Shown here: in pieces, positions 1 to 9,128 of the stretch | Numbering within the stretch: the first letter of the stretch is position 1 | Layout: each line of letters opens with the position of its first letter | Source of the DNA: an uncultured Caryophanales bacterium | Lineage (GTDB): Bacteria; Bacillota_I; Bacilli_A; RFN20; CAG-826 | Length of the DNA stretch: 43,978 bases | Assembly (NCBI GenBank): GCA_905197045.1 | Contig: CAJJXG010000013.1 | Coordinates: 1-43,978 of the forward strand | Direction: 5' to 3' | Position numbers and translations under genes: made by a program | Notes under the pieces: model-generated | The model's database searches: none | What the model was told of the DNA's origin: nothing | The model's input: the letters and a program-made list of their open reading frames with translations, nothing else

Positions 1-30
1 TAAATTACATTGACGTTTCTTGTTTGTACA

Positions 31-50
31 TCTATTTAGTTTTCAAAGAT
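31..50 (-). promoter_or_regulatory. rRNA leader motif (CTTTGAAAACT-type)
   Basis: The minus strand reads ATCTTTGAAAACTAAATAGA. In low-GC Firmicutes, CTTTGAAAACT sequences are typical of the 16S rRNA leader and the 16S-23S spacer, where they take part in RNase III processing and antitermination. Its place about 35 bases after the predicted transcription start fits a 16S leader. Confidence 0.6.
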
Positions 51-90
51 CTCTTACGCTATAAGTTACTCACTTAACGCGTGCTCAATT

Positions 91-119
91 ATCATACTAC
101 CTACTTATATATAGTGCAA
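91..119 (-). promoter_or_regulatory. rRNA operon promoter (transcribing off the left edge)
   Basis: On the minus strand there is a -35 TTGCAC (114-119), a 17-base spacer and a -10 TATGAT (91-96). Together they form a near-consensus vegetative promoter. The transcript would run leftward through 1-84, which holds no ORF and carries an rRNA-leader-like motif. A ribosomal RNA operon just outside the window is the natural reading, but the 16S gene itself is not visible. Confidence 0.75.
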
Positions 120-157
120 GAGGTTTTTTAATTTTTTTTGCAAAAATTTTAGACCAT

Positions 158-186
158 CAAAAAAGCGCTTTTTACAGCGCATTTTT
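158..186 (-). terminator. Terminator of pdp
   Basis: On the minus strand, 21 bases after the pdp stop, GCGC (177-180) pairs with GCGC (165-168) around an 8-base loop. Flanking A and T runs extend the stem, and a TTTTTT tract follows. This is a short intrinsic terminator that separates pdp from the rRNA promoter. Confidence 0.6.
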
Positions 187-206
187 CTAGATAAATAAAG
201 TCAATT

Positions 207-1505
207 CTATTCAATTAATACTCTTTGAGTAGAAATTGTTCTCTGCTTTCTTGAAATTTTGAAAGCACCTAGGACTTTTTGATAAATCTCACTACTATTA
301 TCTTTATTAGTATATAAAGTAGCTAGTAATTCTCCTTTATCAACATGATCCCCTATTTTTTTATTAAGAATAATACCTGCCGACATATCAATTACGTCGT
401 CGAGTGTTTCTCTTCCTCCACCAAGTCGCATTGAACTCTCGCCAATTGTTAAAGCATCAATTCGAGAAACAAAACCACTTTGAGTGCTATAGACAGGAAT
501 AATATTTTTAGCAACTGGGAATTTTTCTGGATGGTATAAGTATTCTTTATCTCCGCCTTGAGCCGAAATAAACTCAACAAACTTCTCAAAAGCTTTACCA
601 TTATTTATATTTTCAATCAAAGCTTTCTTCGCTTCCTCTTTATCGTTAAAAATTTTAGCTTGGACAAGCATAATTGATCCACTATCAATGCAAAGCTCAG
701 TAATATCTTTTGGTCCCTTGCCATGTAAAGTATCAATAACTTCTTTTACTTCAAGATTATTTCCAACCGCCATTCCTAAAGGTTGATCCATATCAGTAAC
801 TTCAGCTTTAACATCTTTATTTAACGATTTACCAATATTCACCATTGTGATTGCTAATTTTTTTGCATCTTGCATTGTTTTCATAAATGCGCCGCTACCA
901 TATTTAACATCAAGTAAAATCGCATCGCTTCCACTTGCTAATTTTTTTGACATGATGCTACTTGCAATTAAAGGAATTGAAGCAACAGTTCCTGTTACAT
1001 CACGTAAAGCATAAAGTTTTTTATCGGCAGGATCTAAGTCTTCGTTTTGCCCAATAATAGAAATTCCAATAGTTCTAACCTGATTTTTAAATTCTTCTTC
1101 CGTTAAATTAATTCGACAACCTGGAATAGATTCAAGCTTATCAAGTGTCCCACCAGTATGGCCTAAACCTCTTCCACTCATTTTTGCAAGTTTTGCTCCT
1201 AAAGAAGCAATCATTGGACCTAAAATTAACGATACTTTATCGCCAACTCCTCCAGTTGAATGTTTATCAACTTTAATTCCTGGAATATCACTTAAATCAA
1301 GAGTGTCTCCGCTATTTTTCATTTCATCAGTTAAATCAGAAATTTCTTGATTATTCATCCCATTTAAATATATAGCCATTAATAAAGCGCTAGCTTGATA
1401 GTCTTTAATTTCTCCACTTACATAATTTTGAATGAAGTAATGAATTTCTTCTCTTGATAAGACTTTTTTGTCTCTTTTTTTAGCGATAATATCCAAAATG
1501 TCCAT
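207..1505 (-). CDS. pdp: Pyrimidine-nucleoside phosphorylase
   Basis: This cytosolic salvage enzyme splits thymidine, uridine or deoxyuridine with phosphate into the base and (deoxy)ribose-1-phosphate. At 432 residues it has the family's full length. The phosphate-binding segment KHSTGGVGDK lies at about 81-90 and the thymidine/pyrimidine phosphorylase signature MSGRGLGHTGGTLDKLE at about 109-125. The start is backed by an AGAGGT ribosome site 8 bases upstream and a TATAAT box at 1531-1536. It is a single-gene unit, divergent from rsmF and ending in its own terminator. Pdp is preferred over DeoA because Firmicutes usually carry the broad-specificity form; sequence alone does not settle the substrate. 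Confidence 0.93.
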   Translation of the reverse strand: MDILDIIAKKRDKKVLSREEIHYFIQNYVSGEIKDYQASALLMAIYLNGMNNQEISDLTDEMKNSGDTLDLSDIPGIKVDKHSTGGVGDKVSLILGPMIASLGAKLAKMSGRGLGHTGGTLDKLESIPGCRINLTEEEFKNQVRTIGISIIGQNEDLDPADKKLYALRDVTGTVASIPLIASSIMSKKLASGSDAILLDVKYGSGAFMKTMQDAKKLAITMVNIGKSLNKDVKAEVTDMDQPLGMAVGNNLEVKEVIDTLHGKGPKDITELCIDSGSIMLVQAKIFNDKEEAKKALIENINNGKAFEKFVEFISAQGGDKEYLYHPEKFPVAKNIIPVYSTQSGFVSRIDALTIGESSMRLGGGRETLDDVIDMSAGIILNKKIGDHVDKGELLATLYTNKDNSSEIYQKVLGAFKISRKQRTISTQRVLIE

Positions 1506-1671
1506 ATATATTGACCTCTTCTTTTCTTAAATTATATATAAAAAGATTTAGTTTTAATATTGAAACTTTTTAGAAAAACATCGATTAATATGCGTTTAAT
1601 TTAAGTGTATAAATAATTAGATAAATATTTTTCATTACACTTTTTAATTAAAATATTTAATAATTGTTAAT

Positions 1672-2961
1672 ATGACTTTTGAAGAAAATTTAAAAGAATA
1701 TTTAAGCGATACATTTATTGAGGAATTGTTGCTTGCTCAGGAAAAAGAAAGGACTAATTCCTTAATTTTAAATACTTCTAAAATGAGTGTAGAGCAATTT
1801 AAAAAGTTATTTCCTTTAATTTCACCTCATCCTTTTATCGAAAACGTTTTTTACTATGATAAAAATATTTATCAATTTGGCAAAAGCTATCTGTTTGATA
1901 ATGGCCTTTACTACTCAATTGATGCTAGTTCACTACTAGTTTCCTACTATTTACCTACTAAAAACGGTGATTTGGTCTTAGATTTATGCTCTGCTCCTGG
2001 TGGTAAGACTATTTCACTACTACTTAATAACTTAGATAAAAATTTAAACGTCATAGCAAACGATATCAGTCATCAAAGAGCCCTTGAACTCTCAAAAAAT
2101 ATTGAACGACAAGGCTTTGAAAATGTTATAGTTAGCAATAACGATTTTTCTAAACTTTATAATAAATTTACACAAAAATTTGACGCTATTATTCTTGATG
2201 CTCCTTGTTCAGGAAGCGCGATGTTTAGAAAGAATTCTTTAGCTAAAGAAGACTGGTCAATTGGAAAAGTTTTAACACTTCAAGAAAAGCAAATTGAATT
2301 ATTAGATATAGCTTATTCTATGCTAAAAAATGGAGGTTATATCATATACTCCACTTGTAGTTTTTCAAAAGAAGAAAATGAAGACGTCATCATTCAAGCT
2401 TTAAATAAATATGATGATTTAGAAATTATTAATATCGAAAATAAAGATTCTTATTATAAGAGCGAGGAACTACCTCAAGCTATCCACTTATTCCCTAATT
2501 TATATGATGGAGAAGGTCAATTTATTGCCTTACTACATAAAAAAGGTGTTTCTATTCCTCAATCCTATAAATTTAAATCAAAAATAGTTCATAAAGATTT
2601 ACTCAATAAGTTTAATTTAGATTTTAAAAATGAAATCAATCTTAAAAACGAGATTTATTTTAATAATTTTCCTTTAGACATATCTTTTTTAAACTCGTTA
2701 AGACCTGGCCTTCATTTTGGCACTATTGAAAAAAATATCTTTACTCCTAGTTTTCATTTAGCGCACTATTTATCTTCGCTTAATTCTATTCCTTTAGATG
2801 AAGATGAAGCTAAAAGGTATTTACATGGAGATGAAATTCATAAAGACCTTAAAATAAAAAACGATTTTTACATCGTTTCTTATAATGGTATAAATCTAGG
2901 TTATATAAAATATGTTAATGGGAGATTAAAAAACTACTATCCAAAAGGCTTAAGACATTAA
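1672..2961 (+). CDS. rsmF: RsmF/RsmB-like rRNA cytosine-C5 methyltransferase
   Basis: This is a SAM-dependent RNA m5C methyltransferase of the NOL1/NOP2/Sun family, probably acting on 16S rRNA. The SAM motif DLCSAPGGKT is at about 104-113. The two expected cysteines are in DAPCSGS (C179) and STCSF (C229). Its 429 residues include a C-terminal part beyond the Rossmann domain, as in the Firmicutes RsmF group rather than RsmB, which carries an N-terminal NusB-like domain. No Shine-Dalgarno precedes the ATG; an AATAAT at 1659-1664 lies 7 bases before it, so a leaderless message is possible. Its stop overlaps the stop of the convergent plsC, and its last 100 coding bases hold that operon's terminator. 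Confidence 0.88.
   Translation: MTFEENLKEYLSDTFIEELLLAQEKERTNSLILNTSKMSVEQFKKLFPLISPHPFIENVFYYDKNIYQFGKSYLFDNGLYYSIDASSLLVSYYLPTKNGDLVLDLCSAPGGKTISLLLNNLDKNLNVIANDISHQRALELSKNIERQGFENVIVSNNDFSKLYNKFTQKFDAIILDAPCSGSAMFRKNSLAKEDWSIGKVLTLQEKQIELLDIAYSMLKNGGYIIYSTCSFSKEENEDVIIQALNKYDDLEIINIENKDSYYKSEELPQAIHLFPNLYDGEGQFIALLHKKGVSIPQSYKFKSKIVHKDLLNKFNLDFKNEINLKNEIYFNNFPLDISFLNSLRPGLHFGTIEKNIFTPSFHLAHYLSSLNSIPLDEDEAKRYLHGDEIHKDLKIKNDFYIVSYNGINLGYIKYVNGRLKNYYPKGLRH
2851..2878 (-). terminator. Terminator of the ftsK-acpS-pulA-plsC operon, inside rsmF
   Basis: The minus strand carries AAACGAT (2872-2878) and ATCGTTT (2859-2865) around a 6-base loop, followed by a T-rich tract (TTTTTTATTTT across 2851-2861, partly shared with the stem). 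It sits about 80 bases past the plsC stop, within the coding sequence of the convergent rsmF. Confidence 0.65.
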
Positions 2962-3737
2962 GACTTTTTGTTATACTCTAAAACGAGTTTTTTATCTTCA
3001 TCAATTAAACTTTGCACTCCTTCTCGACAAATTTCATAAGCTTTTGTACTTAAATCAACAGTTTTTAAATCTTTATAATCTTCATGAGTAAAAGTTCTAT
3101 CAAATTTTATTAAAACAGGGTTTTTCTTATTTTTACACTTATAATTTAAAACTCTTTGGGTGCCAAGTAAGGAAAATACACTTACTTCAAGTGAATTTTT
3201 CATAGCTGGTTTAAATGTACCATAATGAAATGATTTAGTATCAGTTGGATCAACTTTATTGCGTGTTCCTTCAGGGAAAATCAACCAATCTAAATCAGGT
3301 ATTTCAACCATTTTATTAGTAATGTTTCTAAAAATTCTAAGAGATTGCTTTAAATCATCACGGTCTAAAAATTCGCCTTGTAAACTTTTAATAATTTTGC
3401 CAACAAAAGGATATTTAATAATTTGAATTTTAGCGACAAAAGTAATTGGTCTTTTTGCTAAAGCAATAAAAATTAAAGGATCTAAATCACTTATATGATT
3501 AGCGACAACTAAACGGGGCTTCCCTTCTTTTAAGCTTTCTTCAAATTTATCAACGTCAACTTCTTCGATAATAACATTAAAAGCTTTAAGCACTTTTCTA
3601 ATTAAAGATTGGACCTTACTAAAACGAAGGCGAAGGTCGTATTTTTCAGGGTGCCTGGAGTATCTAAAAATCCAACTTATATAAGCCCAAACCAAGATTG
3701 GTAGACATTTAATTATTACTTTTAAGTACTTTCTCAT
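2958..3737 (-). CDS. plsC: 1-acyl-sn-glycerol-3-phosphate acyltransferase (PlsC family)
   Basis: This enzyme transfers an acyl chain to lysophosphatidic acid to make phosphatidic acid, the second acylation of phospholipid synthesis, at the cytoplasmic membrane. The 259-residue protein has a hydrophobic N-terminus (about 6-24). The catalytic HX4D box is NHISDLD (H81-D86), and the glycerophosphate-binding FPEGTR lies at about 154-159. It is the last gene of the ftsK-acpS-pulA-plsC unit and overlaps the pulA 3' end by 29 bases, which suggests translational coupling. The nearby acpS and the acyl carrier protein gene at 34517 belong to the same lipid supply chain. Substrate specificity within the PlsC family is not decided by the sequence. 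Confidence 0.88.
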   Translation of the reverse strand: MRKYLKVIIKCLPILVWAYISWIFRYSRHPEKYDLRLRFSKVQSLIRKVLKAFNVIIEEVDVDKFEESLKEGKPRLVVANHISDLDPLIFIALAKRPITFVAKIQIIKYPFVGKIIKSLQGEFLDRDDLKQSLRIFRNITNKMVEIPDLDWLIFPEGTRNKVDPTDTKSFHYGTFKPAMKNSLEVSVFSLLGTQRVLNYKCKNKKNPVLIKFDRTFTHEDYKDLKTVDLSTKAYEICREGVQSLIDEDKKLVLEYNKKS

Positions 3738-5886
3738 CTTTTTTCTTCGCTACGTAAACATTAACTGTATATGGATCAACGATGAAATTTTGAATATAAA
3801 TATCAGAATTTCTTAAATAACCTGCTGAACCAACAATTAAACGATAATAATCTTCAAAAGTTAAAGAAATCTTTTGATCGGTTGGATTATAAACATAAGC
3901 ATATGTTTCATTGTTATTTTTTGAGAAGATTTTGACCTCTAAAGCGCCTCTTTCTAAGTTAACAAAGACATTTGAATTTGCAATATCTTCACTACTATTA
4001 AATGCTGAAAAAGCGCTACGATACAATTTTCTTGCTTCAATTAAGCTCTTTAAATAAATGCTTTCTTCAAATCTTTCATCTAAGATATGGTAATCAAATT
4101 TGTTATATTCATCACCCTTATTATAGGTATTATCTTCCATTTTTTTAGAAAGACCAATCTCTTGCCCAGCATGGAAAAAAGGAATACCAAAAGAGAATAA
4201 AACAGTTGAATTAATCATCTTTAAAATTTTTAACTTTGTCTCTAAATCAGCGTTTGGAAAACTTCTTGTTATTTTATCAAAAACTGTTCCATTATCATGA
4301 CATTCAACGTAATTTATTGATTGTTCTTGACTCTTAAAACGTGGCTGATAGCAATAATTAACACAACTTCCTAAATAAACAAACTTAAAGCCTTCAAGGA
4401 AAGATGTGTTTCCTAAAATATAACCTGGGTAGCTATTATTTTTAAAATCGTTATTGCCTCTAACAATATCGCGATAAGTATCATTAAAAAAGGCAATTTC
4501 TGGTGTTTTAAAAGAGTTATAAATTGTTGCTTTTTTATCAGAAGGAAGATTTGTTGCCATATCCCATCCTTCACCATAAATCATACAATCTGGTTTAATT
4601 TTACGAAGGGTTTTAAGAGCTAAATTCATGGTATCAATATCAATTAAACCCATAAGGTCAAATCTATAACCATCAATTCCATATTCTTTCATCCAGAAAA
4701 CTAAAGAATCAATGATCATTTTGCGAACCATTGAACGTGAAGTATCTAAATCGTTGCCACATCCACTTCCATTACATAACGTTCCATTTTTATTTTTTCT
4801 AAAATAATAATTTGGAACAATTTTTTCAAAAGTTGAAAATTCGCTAGCATAGACATGGTTAAAAACAACATCCATATTAACTTTGATGCCATTTTTATGG
4901 AAAGCTGCAATCATCTTTTTAAGCTCTAATATACGTGAATAAGCATCATTTGGATTTAAAGAAAAACTGCCTTCTGGTACAAAATATTGAGCAGGATCAT
5001 ATCCCCAGTTATAAGTTGTATCAGGATTTAATTCATCAGTAGTTTTAAAATCATAAATTGGTAAAACTTGAATGTGAGTAACACCTAAAAATTTAATGTA
5101 ATCTAATCCAGCTGGATTACCTTTTTCAGTAACTCGACCTTCTTCAGCAAGGCCTAAATATTTGCCTTTATTTTCAATATTTGTATGTTTATCTATTGTT
5201 AAATCACGAACATTAAGTTCATAAATTACTGCTTCAGAATATTTATTATAAACTGGAAGATCTTTTTCAAATAAATCAATCTTTGTTTTAGCAAAATCAA
5301 TAACGACGCTATCTTTACCATTGGCAGTTGAGCCTTTTCCATAAGGGTCTGTTGTAATTAAATTTAGACCACTATTTGTAATTGAGTAGCGATACATGAA
5401 ACCATCATAATCGCCAAAAAGAGTTATTGAATAAACACCCTTTTCACCTCTTCTCATTTTATAAGTTATAAAATTATCACTATTTGATTTTCTAATAAAA
5501 AGAGAAACCTTACTAGCAAGAGGTGCCCAAATTTTAAAAGTTGTTTTTTCTTTTGAATAAGTTGCACCTAAATCATCGCCATCATAATAAAAATCTTCAT
5601 CAAAGGTTGGAAAAGTTGTCGCTTCATTAACATTTAAAGAAGTCGAACCAAAGTCACGGCATTGAATTACGTAATTATGACCAAGTTCGATTTTGTCTTT
5701 ACTGCGACATTCATATAAACAAAGTCCATTTAAATAACTTTGCTTTGCAATTTCTAAAACAACTATTTTTTCTCCGTCGATAATTAAATTAAAAGGAGAT
5801 GATGCGTTTTTAGTTACTTCAGAAAATATAGCAATTCTAATTGTAAAATAGTCAACTAAATTAGCCCCAAAAAATGTGTTAATCAT
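3709..5886 (-). CDS. pulA: Type I pullulanase (glycogen/starch debranching)
   Basis: This GH13 enzyme hydrolyses alpha-1,6 branches of glycogen, pullulan or limit dextrins. The 725-residue protein has no signal peptide, so a cytoplasmic role in glycogen or maltodextrin breakdown is likely. The type I signature YNWGYDP is near residue 292. Conserved GH13 regions follow: VNMDVVFNHV, DGYRFDLMG (nucleophile Asp near 407), YGEGWDM (acid Glu near 435) and ECHDNGT (near 528). An N-terminal beta-rich carbohydrate-binding part precedes the barrel. It starts inside the end of acpS, with a few bases shared. No other glycogen genes lie in the window. Confidence 0.93.
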   Translation of the reverse strand: MINTFFGANLVDYFTIRIAIFSEVTKNASSPFNLIIDGEKIVVLEIAKQSYLNGLCLYECRSKDKIELGHNYVIQCRDFGSTSLNVNEATTFPTFDEDFYYDGDDLGATYSKEKTTFKIWAPLASKVSLFIRKSNSDNFITYKMRRGEKGVYSITLFGDYDGFMYRYSITNSGLNLITTDPYGKGSTANGKDSVVIDFAKTKIDLFEKDLPVYNKYSEAVIYELNVRDLTIDKHTNIENKGKYLGLAEEGRVTEKGNPAGLDYIKFLGVTHIQVLPIYDFKTTDELNPDTTYNWGYDPAQYFVPEGSFSLNPNDAYSRILELKKMIAAFHKNGIKVNMDVVFNHVYASEFSTFEKIVPNYYFRKNKNGTLCNGSGCGNDLDTSRSMVRKMIIDSLVFWMKEYGIDGYRFDLMGLIDIDTMNLALKTLRKIKPDCMIYGEGWDMATNLPSDKKATIYNSFKTPEIAFFNDTYRDIVRGNNDFKNNSYPGYILGNTSFLEGFKFVYLGSCVNYCYQPRFKSQEQSINYVECHDNGTVFDKITRSFPNADLETKLKILKMINSTVLFSFGIPFFHAGQEIGLSKKMEDNTYNKGDEYNKFDYHILDERFEESIYLKSLIEARKLYRSAFSAFNSSEDIANSNVFVNLERGALEVKIFSKNNNETYAYVYNPTDQKISLTFEDYYRLIVGSAGYLRNSDIYIQNFIVDPYTVNVYVAKKKDEKVLKSNN

Positions 5887-6196
5887 ATACTACTACTCCA
5901 ATACAATATTCGTTTTCATGAGAAAGAGAAGCTGGATAATTTCTATCTTTATATTTAATGTGAACTGCTCCACTTTTTTCTTTTTCGACTATAATTTCTT
6001 TAAGTTCTATCTCTAAAATTCCTTTTTTAATTGATTTTAAGAAAGCCTCTTTCAAAGCGAAGCGACTTGCCAAATAAACATCTCTTCGACTTGATAAATA
6101 ATACTCATTTAATTCAGAAGTTGAAAGCACTTTTTTCGCAACTTCTTCTTTATTTATAAAGCGAGGGATAAAAGTTAAATCAACTCCCACATTCAT
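5879..6196 (-). CDS. acpS: Holo-[acyl-carrier-protein] synthase
   Basis: AcpS moves 4'-phosphopantetheine from CoA to the serine of acyl carrier protein. The likely client is the ACP encoded at 34517-34741. At 105 residues it is slightly shorter than usual (about 115-125) but has both Mg/CoA-binding motifs: GVDL near the N-terminus (D6) and SRFALKEAFLKS (about 44-55, with the KE pair). It begins 11 bases after the ftsK stop and overlaps the pulA start, so it is translated within the same operon. Confidence 0.9.
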   Translation of the reverse strand: MNVGVDLTFIPRFINKEEVAKKVLSTSELNEYYLSSRRDVYLASRFALKEAFLKSIKKGILEIELKEIIVEKEKSGAVHIKYKDRNYPASLSHENEYCIGVVVYD

Positions 6197-6207
6197 AAAT
6201 AATAAAC

Positions 6208-9051
6208 CTATTTAGAATAATCCATTGTCGTCACTTCAATTGAGCCTGGATTTTCACTTTGAACAAATGGTTCTTGAGGTGTATGAACTAATACACGACG
6301 ACCTTTTGAATTGTTAGCGGCGGTTGCTTCTCCTTCAATAATTCCTTCTTCTTCAAGACGAGTAAACATCTTTCCAGCTCTTGGGAAGCCAAGCGAGAAA
6401 GTTCTTTGGATCTTCGAAATTGAAGTATATTCTTGCGACATAACCCACTTTTTAATATCTTCATAAACTGAATTATAAGAATCTTCTTTTTGTTGCCCAA
6501 TAACCTCTAAAGAAGCTGTCGATTTAGTTTTTTCTTCAAGATCCAAAAATTCTGGATCGTATTTCACTGGATAATTCTCTTTTAAAAATTCAACTGTTTT
6601 TCTAATTTCTTTATTATCAACAAAGCTGCCTTGAACTCTAACAAATCCTTGTTTTGAAATTAAAGAGCAAGAGACGAGCATATCACCATTTCCAAGAAGT
6701 TTTTCAGCGCCACCTTCACCTAAAATAGTCATTGAATCAGTATAACTTGAACAAGATAAAGCAACTCTAACAGGTAAATTAGCTTTAATTGTACCGGTAA
6801 TGACATTTGTTGAAGGTCTTTGAGTTGCAATAATCATATGAATTCCACTAGCTCTAGCTTTTTGGCCAAGTCGAACGACTGGCTCGCTACATTTTCTATT
6901 GGTATCCATCAAATCAGCAAACTCATCACAAATTAAAACAATATAAGGCATTTTATCTTTGCCGCTTTCAAGAGCTTCTTGATTATATTGCTTAATGTTA
7001 CTAACGCCACAGTTTTCAAAAACTTCATAACGACGATCCATCTCATCGCATAATTTTTGTAAAGCAATATAAGCTTTATGAGAGTCGTTAATTGGTGGAC
7101 AAAGTAAATGTGGCATTTCTTTATATTTACCGAATTCAACTCTTTTTGGGTCAATCATTACAATTTTTAAATCATCAACTGCGTTTCTCATGATTAAACT
7201 CATGATAACGCTATGCATAAAGATAGATTTACCACTACCAGTAGTACCACAAACAAGTAAGTGTGGGAACTCTTTTAAATCAGCCGAAATATAATTGCCG
7301 CTAATATCTTGACCAAAAGGAATATAAAGACCATATTTATCACCTTTTGGAAGATGTTCGACACAATCTTTAAAATTTACTAAGCTAACTTTAGCATTAG
7401 CAATTTCAATGCCTGAAGTTGATTTTCCTTGAACGATTGGAACAAAACGACAGTCAACTCCACCTAAACGAACTGAAATATCATCTATATATTTACTAAT
7501 ACCACTAATTGAAACGTTTTTATCTGTTTGTAAATCAAAACGAGTAACTGATGGACCAATGGTGTAATCAATAATTGATGCGCCAATATTTAAATCTTCA
7601 AAAATTTGATTAATTTTTTCTTTTCTTGAATCACAAACTTGTTTATTTTCATCAAGTGTATCGCTAGAGTCACGATTTTCAAGAAGATCAATTGGTGGAT
7701 ATTTATATTCGCCAACATATTGTTTTTTATTTTCTAATTCGACCTTATTTGAATAAGTTGTTTCAGGTTCTTCAAATTCAGGTTTTTTTGCTGCCAAGCG
7801 ATCAATTTCTTCTTGCGTTAAATGACTTGAAGCTGGTTGAGGAGTTGCTTCTTTTTTGTGAGCAAGCTCTGAAATAGTAGGTTGTTTATTAACTTGGGAA
7901 TAATTTTTGACTGGTTCAACAACTACTTTTTCCTTAACTTCTTCCACTTTTTCTTCTTCATTAATTTTATTTGCATTAATCAATACTTCGTGAGTTACTT
8001 TATTACCATAATTAATTGTCTCATTAGAAGTATTTTTAGCTTCTTCTTTCTTTTCTAAAGCATTTTCTTTTCTATCTAAATCTATTTGAGAATTTGTGTT
8101 TTCTTGACTTACTTTTTCTGAGTTAGCTTTTTCAAAAGATTTTTCATTTTCATCAAGATCAAAACGAGCTTTTACTAGTCCGCTAGTTTGATTTAAATTG
8201 CTAACCATTGGCGAAGCACGATAAACGACATTTTCCTTATTTGTTTCTTTTACTTCTTCTTTAACAAAAGGAACTTCTTCCTCTTTGATAATATTTTCTA
8301 CAACTGGATTAGTTTCAGGTTTGATTTCCATATCATTAACTAAAACAGTTTTTTGAAGAGGTTTTTCATCTTTAATATTGTTAACGTTTTGATAAGTATA
8401 ATTAACGTCTTTTGCTACATCATAACCAGGAACATTATCTTTAACATCTTTTCTAAAAACTTGATTCTTATAATCAATTATTAAACGAGTCGCTTTAATG
8501 CATGGTTTTCCAAAAGCAAAGAAGCTACCAATTACTAACAAAATCGATCCAATTACATTTGAACCAATATTTGTCATACCACTATTAATTAAGGCAGCTA
8601 AAAACATTCCAATTATGCCAGTATTCGAATAATTTTGAACGTTAGGAAAATCATTATAAACATGTTCAAAATAACCGCTAAAATTAGTGAATGTAATATA
8701 GCCTAAACTATCATCAACCATTGAATTTGATATTAAAATTAAGCAACCAAATACAATGAATATTGCACCAAGAATAGTTAAATTTAAATTAATTTTTGCA
8801 AGCTTTTTAGTCGAAAAAATAAGGCTAATACCGAATAAAAACATAATAAAATAAACTGCATAAGCCAAAATTGAACCCACTAAAAATGAAACACACCAAT
8901 TGATAAATTTACTTACATAAATTAACCAATCTCCAACTGGTGCATTAGATAATGCACCAAAAACTGCAATTAAACAAACCAAAAAACCGAGAGCAATTCT
9001 CGTCCAATTAAAATTAATCGTGCTAAGCACTTTTTCTACAAATTTATCCAC
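6208..9051 (-). CDS. ftsK: FtsK/SpoIIIE-family DNA translocase
   Basis: This is a septal DNA pump for chromosome segregation and dimer resolution. Its 947 residues show an N-terminal membrane domain of about four helices (within 1-185), then a Glu/Lys/Asn-rich linker (about 200-450). The RecA-like motor follows, with Walker A GTTGSGKS near 600 and the Walker B region VLICDEFADLMD. A winged-helix gamma domain (about 855-917) matches the DNA-reading module of FtsK and SpoIIIE. The start codon is GTG. A TATAAT box (9058-9063) ends only 6 bases upstream and there is no ribosome site, so the mRNA is probably leaderless. It heads the operon with acpS, pulA and plsC. Confidence 0.95.
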   Translation of the reverse strand: MDKFVEKVLSTINFNWTRIALGFLVCLIAVFGALSNAPVGDWLIYVSKFINWCVSFLVGSILAYAVYFIMFLFGISLIFSTKKLAKINLNLTILGAIFIVFGCLILISNSMVDDSLGYITFTNFSGYFEHVYNDFPNVQNYSNTGIIGMFLAALINSGMTNIGSNVIGSILLVIGSFFAFGKPCIKATRLIIDYKNQVFRKDVKDNVPGYDVAKDVNYTYQNVNNIKDEKPLQKTVLVNDMEIKPETNPVVENIIKEEEVPFVKEEVKETNKENVVYRASPMVSNLNQTSGLVKARFDLDENEKSFEKANSEKVSQENTNSQIDLDRKENALEKKEEAKNTSNETINYGNKVTHEVLINANKINEEEKVEEVKEKVVVEPVKNYSQVNKQPTISELAHKKEATPQPASSHLTQEEIDRLAAKKPEFEEPETTYSNKVELENKKQYVGEYKYPPIDLLENRDSSDTLDENKQVCDSRKEKINQIFEDLNIGASIIDYTIGPSVTRFDLQTDKNVSISGISKYIDDISVRLGGVDCRFVPIVQGKSTSGIEIANAKVSLVNFKDCVEHLPKGDKYGLYIPFGQDISGNYISADLKEFPHLLVCGTTGSGKSIFMHSVIMSLIMRNAVDDLKIVMIDPKRVEFGKYKEMPHLLCPPINDSHKAYIALQKLCDEMDRRYEVFENCGVSNIKQYNQEALESGKDKMPYIVLICDEFADLMDTNRKCSEPVVRLGQKARASGIHMIIATQRPSTNVITGTIKANLPVRVALSCSSYTDSMTILGEGGAEKLLGNGDMLVSCSLISKQGFVRVQGSFVDNKEIRKTVEFLKENYPVKYDPEFLDLEEKTKSTASLEVIGQQKEDSYNSVYEDIKKWVMSQEYTSISKIQRTFSLGFPRAGKMFTRLEEEGIIEGEATAANNSKGRRVLVHTPQEPFVQSENPGSIEVTTMDYSK

Positions 9052-9057
9052 GTCAAT

Positions 9058-9063
9058 ATTATA
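9058..9063 (-). promoter_or_regulatory. -10 box of ftsK, implying a leaderless mRNA
   Basis: A perfect minus-strand TATAAT is separated by 6 bases (ATTGAC) from the GTG start of ftsK. Transcription normally begins 6-7 bases after the -10 box, that is, at or next to the start codon. No strong -35 is seen. The T-run of the preceding terminator occupies the spacer. Confidence 0.6.
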
Positions 9064-9075
9064 AAAAAAATGATT

Positions 9076-9103
9076 AAAAAATGATAGACAAAGCGCCTAT
9101 CAT
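9076..9103 (-). terminator. Terminator of the pnp-yfcE-rnj operon
   Basis: The minus strand has ATGATAG (9097-9103) paired with CTATCAT (9081-9087) around a 9-base loop, followed by TTTTT. It sits between the rnj stop at 9129 and the ftsK promoter, with almost no spare sequence. Confidence 0.8.
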
Positions 9104-9128
9104 TTATAATTCTTTTAACTATCAATTT

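Noticed and set aside
162..175. Palindrome AAAAAGCGCTTTTT as an operator
   Set aside because: It is part of the pdp terminator and its ends do not fit the cre consensus.
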